Shown here piece after piece: positions 51,777-59,285 of a stretch of 60,020 nucleotides of DNA (positions are counted from its first letter, which is position 1; every line of letters begins with the position of its first letter). Below the pieces are notes generated by a model. The model searched no databases. It was given only the letters and a program-made list of their open reading frames with translations, and was not told where the DNA came from. The DNA comes from JAAZLS01 sp964585925. GTDB lineage: Bacteria; Bacillota; Dethiobacteria; DTU022. The position numbers were made by a program, and so were the translations under genes. Location: positions 1 to 60,020 of the forward strand of contig CAZPFS010000011.1 in NCBI GenBank assembly GCA_964585925.1, written 5' to 3'.

Positions 51777-52562
51777 ATGAATTATCTGAAATCGGCCCTG
51801 ATGGGCCTGGTTCAGGGGCTGACCGAATTTTTGCCGGTAAGCAGTTCCGGGCATCTGGTAATATTTAAAGACCTGCTGGGTTTGGAGCAGCCGGGAATTA
51901 CCCTGGAAATATGGTTGCACGTGAGCACATTGCTGGCAGTGTTGTTGGTATTCAGGAAAGATTTTGTCAGGCTGGGCCAGTTTTACAGGGACAGGGAACA
52001 AAGGAAATTTTTGTTTAGGTTGATTCTGGGATCCATACCCGCCGCCTTATTGGGGCTGCTGTTGTCGGACTATGCTGAAAGTTTGTTTCGGTCCACACTG
52101 GTGGTGGGGTGTATGCTGTTGATAACGGGGACCCTGCTGAAACTGCTCACGATCTTGCCGATCGGCAAAAAAAGATTGGAAGAAATGAGCCCTGTCGATG
52201 CCCTGTTTATCGGGCTGGCCCAGGGAATCGCCATTATCCCGGGGATTTCACGTTCCGGATCGACTATTGCCGGAGCAGTGTTCAGGGGGCTGGAACCGGG
52301 ATCGGCGATCCGTTATTCATTCATGCTCTCCGCTCCGGCCATTGCCGGAGCGGCTTTGTGGGAATTGCGAGGCTTCTCCTTTGCCGGTATGGGAAATGAA
52401 ATGCTGCTGAGCTATGCCATCAGCGGGGCGGTGGCCTTCTTTTCGGGGGTTCTGGCTATAAAAATATTCATCAACTTGCTGAAAGAAAAAAAATTTCATT
52501 ATTTCGCCTACTACTGCTGGGGGATGGGAGTACTGACCATTATTTTATCCCGGTTAAAATAG
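51777..52562 (+). CDS. uppP: Undecaprenyl-diphosphatase
   Basis: This BacA/UppP membrane phosphatase recycles C55-PP to C55-P for peptidoglycan synthesis and gives bacitracin tolerance. Motifs are LTEFLPVSSSGHLV and IIPGISRSGSTIAG; the 261 residues contain about eight membrane helices. The SD is CAGGAGG. It complements the uppS gene 30 kb upstream. Confidence 0.95.
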   Translation: MNYLKSALMGLVQGLTEFLPVSSSGHLVIFKDLLGLEQPGITLEIWLHVSTLLAVLLVFRKDFVRLGQFYRDREQRKFLFRLILGSIPAALLGLLLSDYAESLFRSTLVVGCMLLITGTLLKLLTILPIGKKRLEEMSPVDALFIGLAQGIAIIPGISRSGSTIAGAVFRGLEPGSAIRYSFMLSAPAIAGAALWELRGFSFAGMGNEMLLSYAISGAVAFFSGVLAIKIFINLLKEKKFHYFAYYCWGMGVLTIILSRLK

Positions 52563-52702
52563 GCCAAAGAGCATGATAAAGGGGTCGGAAGCGGCGGGAC
52601 AACAGGCAATTGGCAGCTTGTTTATTGCCAATAATTGTTAGGTTTGTTAAAATAATTAGGATGCGATACGTCTTTGAGTACAATCTTTTCCAGAGGTGAA
52701 TT

Positions 52703-55006
52703 ATGGGCAGGCGCTCCAAGCCAAAAATAAAAGATGAGATTTGGACCCAGATCAAGGGGCTGTTGCTACTGGCAGTGGCGGTATTTTGTTATGCCGGCCT
52801 GCGCCAGACCGACCAGACCGGGGAAATTGGACTTTTTGTCCATAATGTTTTGAGGACCCTGGCCGGGGAGACGGCGGTGGTAATCCCCTTTTTAATAGGA
52901 TTTTATGCTCTTCGGGAGATGCTTCCCCAGAAAACATGGCACCTTAAAAGAAGGATGTCCGGAGTGCTGATATTGCTGTTGTTGTTCATGATCAGCGCTC
53001 ACTTGCAGGTGATGATGAAACAAATCGGTTCTCTATCCGGCCAGGATTTTTACCGGGCCAGCTTCAACTCCGGCCTGGAGCATGAAGGAGGCGGTGTGGC
53101 GGGGGCGGTTATGGCCATGGCCCTGTTTTTCTTTTTTCGTGATATAGGCAGTAAAATCATTTTGGGCACTCTGGCCATAATATCCGTATTATTGATCACC
53201 AATGTTTCGCTGACTCAGATTGGTTCATGCCTAAAACAGGCCTTCTTGCTGGCAGGGAAATTTATTGTGCGAGTGGGCCGCTTTTTTCTGGAAACCTATC
53301 ACATCTTGATGTCGGAGGAAGAAGAAGAAACGCCCCAAAAAAAAATTGAAATAACTAGGGCGGATAACCGTCCGGAAGTTGACCCGTCACCGGAACCTGT
53401 CATCCCCAAAATCAAAGTGATTGAAGAGTCAATCCGGGGGCCGGCTGCACCGGCGGAGGCTGTTTCGCCCGGCCAGGCAGAACGCCGGCTGACCTTGGTG
53501 GAACCGGAGCTCAAATCGGGTGAGCCCAAAAGGGATCTGAAAACAACGGTATTTGCGGCTGTTACCAGTGAATACCGCTGCCCACCGCTGGATCTGCTCT
53601 CAAAATCAAGCCGCCCGGCCGAAGGACAGCAGCTAAAAAGCATAAAGGACCGGGCCAGGCTGCTGGAAGCTACCCTGCAAAGTTTTGGAGTTAAAGCCCG
53701 GGTAATTAACGCCCAGACCGGGCCTACGGTCACCAGGTTCGAGGTTCAACCGGAAGCGGGGGTAAAAGTAAGCCGGATAATCAGCCTGTCCGATGATCTG
53801 GCCCTAAATTTGGCGGCGCCCCTGGTCAGGATCGAAGCTCCCATTCCCGGCAAGGCAGCGTTGGGGATAGAGGTGCCCAACAAGATAGTATCCATGGTTT
53901 ACCTGAGGGAAGTTCTTGAAAGTGAGCACTTTCAAAGCCAGCAGTCATTGCTGACTATCGGCCTGGGGAAAGATATTACCGGGGTGCCGGTAATGGCCGA
54001 TCTGACCAAAATGCCCCACCTGTTGATTGCCGGGGCTACCGGTTCCGGAAAAAGTGTCTGCCTGAACACAATTATTGTCAGCATATTATACAAATCCAAC
54101 CCGGAACAGGTCCGTTTTTTAATGATCGATCCCAAGGTGGTGGAGCTTAGCGCTTACAATGGAATTCCCCAGTTGGTATCCCCGGTAATTACCGAACCTA
54201 AGAAGGCCGCGCTGGCTTTAAAAAACATGGTCCGGGAAATGGGGAAACGGTATGAAATATTTGCCCGGGAGGGGGTTCGTGATATTTTTGCATACAACGA
54301 ATTATGCCTGAACCGGGGCGAAATGGAAGAATTTATGCCCTTTGTGGTAATTGTGATCGATGAGCTGGCAGATCTGATGCTGGTGTCTCCCGGGGACGTT
54401 GAAGATGCCATTGCCCGGCTGGCCCAGATGTCACGGGCAGCGGGGATCCATCTGGTAATAGCCACCCAGAGGCCCTCGGTGGATGTACTGACCGGCATAA
54501 TCAAGGCAAATATTACCTCCCGGATTGCGTTTACAGTTTCCTCGCAGGTTGATTCGCGGACTATTCTCGATATGGCCGGGGCGGAAAAACTGCTGGGTCG
54601 GGGAGACATGCTGTTTTATCCGGTAGGTTCCGTAAAACCATTTAGGGTACAGGGAGCCTATATCAGCGAAAAAGAAATCGGGGAGGTGGCGGCCCATATC
54701 AGGGGACAGGGGGAGTTTGAACAGGAGGATCATTCCGCCCCCCTGGAAATCGATGACAGTCTGGAGGAACTGGACGAACTTTTTCCGGAGGCGGTGGAAC
54801 TGGTAGTCCGCAGCGGACAGGCCTCCATTTCATTGTTTCAGCGGAGATTCAGAATCGGTTATACCAGGGCGGCCCGTCTGATAGATGATCTTGAAAGACG
54901 GGGCGTGGTGGGGCAGTTTGAAGGGAGCAAGCCCCGGGAGGTTATCATAACTCCCGAAGAGGCAGCCCGATTGTATGAAGAGTTAAAGCAAAAGGCCGAT
55001 TTCTAA
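52703..55006 (+). CDS. DNA translocase FtsK/SpoIIIE
   Basis: This hexameric ATPase pumps DNA through the division or sporulation septum. It has four N-terminal membrane segments, a charged linker (about 205-300), then the alpha/beta motor with GATGSGKSVCLN, LMIDPKVVEL, VIDELADLML and IATQRPSVDV. The C-terminal winged-helix gamma domain (about 700-760) reads polar sequences. At 767 residues it has the short linker of SpoIIIE-type proteins. The context (TepA, YlzJ) supports SpoIIIE. Confidence 0.95.
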   Translation: MGRRSKPKIKDEIWTQIKGLLLLAVAVFCYAGLRQTDQTGEIGLFVHNVLRTLAGETAVVIPFLIGFYALREMLPQKTWHLKRRMSGVLILLLLFMISAHLQVMMKQIGSLSGQDFYRASFNSGLEHEGGGVAGAVMAMALFFFFRDIGSKIILGTLAIISVLLITNVSLTQIGSCLKQAFLLAGKFIVRVGRFFLETYHILMSEEEEETPQKKIEITRADNRPEVDPSPEPVIPKIKVIEESIRGPAAPAEAVSPGQAERRLTLVEPELKSGEPKRDLKTTVFAAVTSEYRCPPLDLLSKSSRPAEGQQLKSIKDRARLLEATLQSFGVKARVINAQTGPTVTRFEVQPEAGVKVSRIISLSDDLALNLAAPLVRIEAPIPGKAALGIEVPNKIVSMVYLREVLESEHFQSQQSLLTIGLGKDITGVPVMADLTKMPHLLIAGATGSGKSVCLNTIIVSILYKSNPEQVRFLMIDPKVVELSAYNGIPQLVSPVITEPKKAALALKNMVREMGKRYEIFAREGVRDIFAYNELCLNRGEMEEFMPFVVIVIDELADLMLVSPGDVEDAIARLAQMSRAAGIHLVIATQRPSVDVLTGIIKANITSRIAFTVSSQVDSRTILDMAGAEKLLGRGDMLFYPVGSVKPFRVQGAYISEKEIGEVAAHIRGQGEFEQEDHSAPLEIDDSLEELDELFPEAVELVVRSGQASISLFQRRFRIGYTRAARLIDDLERRGVVGQFEGSKPREVIITPEEAARLYEELKQKADF

Positions 55007-55031
55007 ACAACAATACCGGGAGGCATGGAGA

Positions 55032-55949
55032 ATGCAGGATCTGGGAGAACAACTGCGCCGGGCCCGCCAGGAGAAAAACCTGACTCTGGAGGATGTACAC
55101 AGTCAAACCAAAATTCAAATTCGTTACCTGGAGGCACTGGAAAGGGGCGATTCATCACCCTTTGCCGGCGAAGTTTATTTTAAAGGCGCGCTGCGAAATT
55201 TTGCTCAGGTAGTGGGGTTGGACCCGGAGCAGCTGCTGTCACAGCTCGATCCGCAAAAACGGGAACCTTTGCCGGAGCCTCAATTGCCGGAAAAGCCGGA
55301 ACAGCAGGTTCGGCCGGATCTCACGCCAAAAGAAGAAGAACAGCCCAAGCAAGTTCGGCAGGACCCCGCCGCACAGGAGGAACAGGCGGTCCCTGCCGAG
55401 GGAACCCGGAAGGCCCGTTCTTCTGCGAATCTCCGCCGGAAATCCCTGTCAATCAACTGGCCGATTGTATTGCTGGCCATAATTTTATTGGGAGCTACGA
55501 TCTGGTTTGCGGCTCTTCGCAACCGGGGGCCCTATCCGCCCGTGGTTACCCCGCCCGCAGAAGAACTGCCTTCCGATGAGCCCGGTGGGCCCTCCGGTGA
55601 AGAACCCGGTGGTGAAGAGATTCCGGGGGGAGCGCCTGCTCTGGAAATAATTGTTGATCCCGATCGATCGGATTCGGGCGAGACGGCCTACCTGGTTTCC
55701 AAAACAGAAAAACTAGAAATAAACCTGAACTTTACCGGCAGCTGCTGGGTACAGCTGTTCAGCGATGACCGTGAAATTTATCAGCAAACATACCGGCAGG
55801 GGCAAAAACTGTATGCCGAAGGAAGAGAAAAGATCTGGATCCGGCTCGGAAATCCCCAGGGGGTTGAGCTGACTGTCAACGGCAAAGCCATTGGAGGGCT
55901 GCGGGGGCAGATCAACGCGCATAACTACTTGTTCTCCCTGCAACCATGA
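55032..55949 (+). CDS. RodZ-like helix-turn-helix membrane protein
   Basis: Residues about 3-70 form an XRE/RodZ helix-turn-helix (LGEQLRRARQEKNLTLEDV, TKIQIRYLEALERGD). A Pro/Glu-rich linker, one membrane helix (IVLLAIILLGATIWF) and an extracytoplasmic DUF4115 domain (SCWVQLFSD, RIWIRLGNPQG-like) follow. RodZ proteins tie MreB to the envelope. It follows ftsK/spoIIIE by 25 bases and is the last backbone gene before the integrated element. Confidence 0.88.
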   Translation: MQDLGEQLRRARQEKNLTLEDVHSQTKIQIRYLEALERGDSSPFAGEVYFKGALRNFAQVVGLDPEQLLSQLDPQKREPLPEPQLPEKPEQQVRPDLTPKEEEQPKQVRQDPAAQEEQAVPAEGTRKARSSANLRRKSLSINWPIVLLAIILLGATIWFAALRNRGPYPPVVTPPAEELPSDEPGGPSGEEPGGEEIPGGAPALEIIVDPDRSDSGETAYLVSKTEKLEINLNFTGSCWVQLFSDDREIYQQTYRQGQKLYAEGREKIWIRLGNPQGVELTVNGKAIGGLRGQINAHNYLFSLQP

Positions 55950-56096
55950 TTCATTCCCCCTTCCTGGAGGAAATATCTCAATGTTTTCCAGTTCTTCTTC
56001 GGTGAATTCGTCTTCGTCATGGTGGGCGGTAGTTATGTGTTAGTTATATAGAGCAATTATCCCCTACTTACGCCAATTCTACGGAAAAACAGAAAA

Positions 56097-56136
56097 CCCC
56101 GGGAAGCCTTGTCATCATTGACTTTCCGGGGTTTCT
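56097..56136. terminator. Bidirectional terminator between the rodZ-like gene and tRNA-Pro
   Basis: CCCCGGGAA pairs with TTCCGGGG over a loop of about 18 bases. It is flanked by T-rich sequence on the plus strand and by a longer T-run on the minus strand, so it can end the rodZ-like transcript and the leftward tRNA transcript. Confidence 0.65.
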
Positions 56137-56138
56137 AC

Positions 56139-56183
56139 TGGTCGGAGCGACAGGATTTGAACCTGCGACCTCTTGACCCCCAG
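56139..56183 (-). tRNA. tRNA-Pro(GGG) 3'-half remnant, attL of the element
   Basis: Read on the minus strand it runs from the anticodon loop CTGGGGG (anticodon GGG), through the 3' anticodon strand TCAAG, AGGTC and the T arm GCAGG-TTCAAAT-CCTGT, to the acceptor strand and ACCA. The 5' half (acceptor, D arm, 5' anticodon strand) is missing: beyond 56183 the sequence turns AT-rich and unrelated. Tyrosine integrases often use this tRNA part as the attachment core, so this is the chromosomal side of attL. The remnant itself cannot be a working tRNA. Confidence 0.85.
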
Positions 56184-56355
56184 TTTAAAATTGATCATTC
56201 ATATGGTTATGATTAAAAACAGAAATACTCGATTTGTCTGTGAAAACATGGCTATAAGTAACTGCTAATTATGGGCAGTTATTAGGCGGATTTAATGCTA
56301 TTGATGTATAGGTTGATGTAGTAATCTGAACGGAAAGAAATATTCTATATGTGGT

Positions 56356-57003
56356 TTATGCTAACAATAAGCCTATTATTAACCACATGAAACCTATTAT
56401 TTCAAGTTTAATATCGCCAACAGCTAATTCTTTCATTTGATCCCTTATAGATTTTATATTTGAATCAAATTCCGTTTTATTTTTGTCTATAAGGTCTTGC
56501 ATAGCATCAAATTTAAGCTTTGTTGTATTCTTGAACTCATCTATTAGTTTGGCTTGCTGATTTAATTTATTTTCTAAGATTTCTACCCTTTCATCCAGCG
56601 TTGTGTCTGATTTAGCTGTGACTGTTACAGAACCACCACAACTGCTAGCAATGCCAACTTTTGCATTAATAATCACATCATGTTGAATCGGTTGTTTAAG
56701 AAGAGGGAAACTCTTAACCCAGCTTATGATTTTATATAAATATCTCTGCTGGCTAAACAAACCGGCTCTTTTAAAAATTTCCCAACCAACACAGAATGTC
56801 CCCATAATTTGGAGTAAAAAACTTGCATTTAAGGATTTGACATATGGCATCTTATATGAACCTAAAAAACGGGGTATAGCAAATGATAATAGTATTCCTG
56901 ATATTATTATTAATACTACACTATATACTGTCTTTGGCTCTAACAACCAATTCTTGAGATTACGTAACCATAGACAAAATATTTTTGTCTTACTCATTTT
57001 CAT
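56356..57003 (-). CDS. Membrane protein with coiled coil, unknown
   Basis: The protein of about 215 residues has two N-terminal membrane segments (VYSVVLIIISGILLSFAIP; FLLQIMGTFCVGWEIF), a Ser/Gly patch (SSCGGSVTVTAKS), a long coiled coil (about residues 135-195, LDERVEILENKLNQQAKLIDEF) and a last hydrophobic segment (IGFMWLIIGLLLA). ATG 57003 follows GAGGTGAT at suitable spacing. I recognise no family. It sits at the left edge of the element and points toward attL, a usual place for cargo. Confidence 0.55.
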   Translation of the reverse strand: MKMSKTKIFCLWLRNLKNWLLEPKTVYSVVLIIISGILLSFAIPRFLGSYKMPYVKSLNASFLLQIMGTFCVGWEIFKRAGLFSQQRYLYKIISWVKSFPLLKQPIQHDVIINAKVGIASSCGGSVTVTAKSDTTLDERVEILENKLNQQAKLIDEFKNTTKLKFDAMQDLIDKNKTEFDSNIKSIRDQMKELAVGDIKLEIIGFMWLIIGLLLA

Positions 57004-57152
57004 GGTAATCACCTCGTCTAAATCATAAGCGAAGCCTGATGTTGTCTTGACTCGACTATTTTCGAAAAAACTATTATTATTCCCCCTAATTCCAATACTA
57101 CCAAAAAGCCCTCTGAATTGTAAAAGGATATTTAGTAAACAAATAACTGATT

Positions 57153-57230
57153 GATTACAAGTTGTAATCTATTGACATTCTTAAAAATGGTGTTATAATT
57201 GGTGCAAACAATGGTTCCAAAATGGTTCAT
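57153..57230 (+). promoter_or_regulatory. Consensus promoter with putative operators for the RHH-like gene
   Basis: TTGACA (57172-57177) and TATAAT (57194-57199) match consensus perfectly with a 16-base spacer. A palindrome GATTACAA-g-TTGTAATC (57153-57169) abuts the -35 box. Downstream, two direct repeats ATGGTTC (57211 and 57222) are spaced 11 bases apart. Direct or inverted repeats at the promoter are typical of autoregulated ribbon-helix-helix proteins. Confidence 0.6.
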
Positions 57231-57244
57231 TAGGAGGTTCTGTT

Positions 57245-57598
57245 ATGTCTGACAACAAAGGTGATAGGTTAAGCAGGTATGTAAGTAATTATTTGCAAAT
57301 GAAAAGGTATGGTGAAATGATGGAAGCAGATACAGTTAGGTTTTCAGTAACTCTGGATTATTCGGATAACAAACGGTTAGAGGTATTGTTAAAAAGACTT
57401 GGGATGAAAAAAACAGAATTTGTAAGGGAAGCAGTTAACCTTTTGATGATGGAATTTGAATCACAGCTTGGGTTAAATCCTTATGGAAACAACGAATACG
57501 GAAACCAAATATCTGATAATAAAAAACGAATTGTAAAAAAGTTGAAAGACGGAACTGATGTAATAATCAATTCAGATGCAGGTGAGGTGGAGGAGTAG
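57245..57598 (+). CDS. Ribbon-helix-helix-like small regulator
   Basis: The protein has 117 residues. The segment VRFSVTLDYSDNKRLEVLLKR followed by MKKTEFVREAVNLLMMEFE has the strand-helix-helix pattern of CopG/Arc-type DNA-binding proteins (about residues 30-72), with a Lys-rich C-terminus. It is preceded by the strong promoter and repeat operators and by TAGGAGG. In mobile elements such genes control copy number or transfer; here it precedes the oriT/rep region. The fold assignment is by eye. Confidence 0.6.
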   Translation: MSDNKGDRLSRYVSNYLQMKRYGEMMEADTVRFSVTLDYSDNKRLEVLLKRLGMKKTEFVREAVNLLMMEFESQLGLNPYGNNEYGNQISDNKKRIVKKLKDGTDVIINSDAGEVEE

Positions 57599-57801
57599 GA
57601 CTCAAATTAATGGCAGGCCGGCAGAGGGGGCACGGGGGACCCCAGGACGGCCGCCATAAAATGGAGATTACTAACAAGCGAATTAAAGGCAATAAATTTA
57701 ATCAGTAAATCTGAAGAATTACTGAAGCAGTAAGTTAAATCCGAAGCTATTACTATAAAAAATGACGAGCCACCGAATTTGCTTTAGCAAATGCGGCTTG
57801 G

Positions 57802-57911
57802 TCTTTACATGGAGAAGGCGCCATGTAAGGCTTTTTTGCCGGCAGGACAGGCCGCAGGTTCCGGCCCTGCCCCTACCTGCGGCACATGGCGCCAGAGGCT
57901 CCATGTAAAGA
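57802..57911. other. Large nested inverted repeat upstream of oriT-like site
   Basis: The outer arms TCTTTACATGGAG and CTCCATGTAAAGA are perfect complements about 85 bases apart. The inner arms GGCGCCATGT and ACATGGCGCC are also perfect. Each side can also fold alone (ACATGG/CCATGT), and the centre has GCCGCAGG/CCTGCGGC. The 57599-57801 stretch before it has no gene. The structure may be a replication or transfer origin component or a structured RNA. Confidence 0.6.
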
Positions 57912-57925
57912 CTGGCGAACACCCA

Positions 57926-57953
57926 GCACCCCACCCTTACTAATAGGGGGTGC
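57926..57953. other. oriT/dso-like palindrome
   Basis: The arms GCACCCC and GGGGGTGC flank a 13-base spacer ending CTTACTAATA. The layout (C-run, then a CTAA-A core, then G-run) resembles the nicking sites of ICEBs1 and Tn916, which contain CTAACAGGGGGG. It lies 29 bases before the Rep_trans-type gene whose product would nick it. This is a motif-level assignment. Confidence 0.6.
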
Positions 57954-57981
57954 GATAACGCCATAGAAAGGGGGTGAAAAA

Positions 57982-59093
57982 ATGATACCCATGATTGATT
58001 GGCTATCAGTTACAGTCGATGTAAAAAATTATGACAATGTGTTTTCCGATTTGATTAATAGCCTGCAAGTACACAAAAAAGAAGCAGAAGAAACCGAGCT
58101 TTAAATCAGGGGGACAAAATAGTCATAGATATATTCGGGCAGAACTTCGAGGTATTGCCTAATGGAAGTGCAAGTTATGCGTTCCTACTACATAATGATT
58201 TGATGGAATTAAGACTGGCAAAAGTTAGATCAAGAAACAAAGAAACGTACCCAATATTTGTTCATTTCAAATCCGAACTTTTATGGTCTATAGGTCCTGA
58301 AAATTGTTGGGCATGGTTTCATGAATGGGTTACTTCAAACTTTGAACAGATTATTTCCAACAAGGTAAATAGAGTTGATTTGTGTTGTCATACATACAAA
58401 GCCATTAAACTTGATCCTGAATATTACCGGGGGTTCTTTTCCGATCATAGCCTTGTGGGTTCAAACAGGGAGAACACTGGCATATATTTTGGTTCACGTA
58501 AAACAAGAACAGTTTATGCCCGTATATACAATAAATCAAAAGAAATAAAAAGAAGTCGTAAAAATTGGTTCAAATCAATTTGGCAGAGATATGGCTTAAA
58601 CGAGGAAAATGTTTATAACGTAGAGTTTGAATTGAATAGGCGGTTTATTAGAACACTGCTAGGCCAGGGAAGAAATATAAGTTCATGCGAGGATTTATTT
58701 AAGAACATAAAGTCAATCTGGGAATATTGCACAGAAAAGTGGTTGGTTATGCTGGAAGAAAAGGTTAAAAGATCGGACAGGGCAAGAATCCATAATGTTT
58801 GGAAGGAAATTCAATCCTCGTTTGCAAACTACTCAGGTGATGGTATGGTTTCCAGACAAGCCCAAAAAAAATGCAGAAAAGAAATATTGCTTCCTTTGGC
58901 TTTAGGCTACATTACATCATTTGCAGCATATTTAGGTGAAAAAAATATGGGGACAGTACTTTCTATATTAAAAAGCGAGGGACAATGGAATTTGCATAAG
59001 AGGGGGAAGGATTTTGGGGAAATTGTTGATAAAAAAATGAAGTTACTTGGTACTTTAGGGAAAGGTGGTGAAACAAGTGTCTTACCAAGATGA
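57982..59093 (+). pseudogene. Rep_trans-type replication initiator/relaxase, interrupted by a -1 frameshift
   Basis: ATG 57982 (SD AAAGGGGGTG) gives IDWLSVTVDVKNYDNVFSDL, a typical N-terminus of Rep_trans/NicK-like proteins, but meets TAA at 58102. The family sequence resumes one frame away (NQGDKIVIDIFGQNFEVLPNG) and continues to 59093, with VNRVDLCCH near the middle and the ARIYNKSKEIKRS catalytic-region motif. One extra T in the CTTT run near 58099-58102 would restore a single protein of about 370 residues. It could be a decayed gene, a sequencing error in a short T-run, or a shorter protein from TTG 58155. It would nick the adjacent oriT-like palindrome. Confidence 0.7.
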
Positions 59094-59271
59094 TAAAAGA
59101 CTAGAAGAACTACCAGCACTATTAACGGTTGGGGAAATGTCTAAGATTTTGCGGATAGGCAGGGTAAAAGCATACCAGATAATAAAAACGCCAGGTTTTC
59201 CTTCGGTAAAAATCGGAAGGTCGGTTAGGATTCCAAAGAAAGCATTATTAAAATGGATTGAACCAAAATGA
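59077..59271 (+). CDS. Excisionase-like helix-turn-helix protein
   Basis: A 64-residue winged-HTH of the MerR/excisionase type: LPALLTVGEMSKILRIGRV, AYQIIKTPGFPSVKIG and RSVRIPKKALLKWI. Such proteins bend DNA at the att site so that the integrase can excise the element. The start is GTG 59077, with earlier in-frame GTG codons at 59065 and 59068 also possible; it overlaps the rep gene end. It lies 15 bases before the integrase gene. Confidence 0.8.
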   Translation: MSYQDDKRLEELPALLTVGEMSKILRIGRVKAYQIIKTPGFPSVKIGRSVRIPKKALLKWIEPK

Positions 59272-59285
59272 AAAGGGGTGAGACT

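Noticed and set aside
55955..56030. Minus-strand remnant encoding DEDEFTEEELENIE
   Set aside because: The acidic string looks protein-like, but the frame has no start or SD and runs antisense into the rodZ-like gene; too short to support.
58090..58110. Programmed -1 frameshift in the Rep_trans gene
   Set aside because: The sequence at the shift (GAG CTT TAA ATC) has no X-XXY-YYZ slippery heptamer in the right frame; a lost T is simpler.
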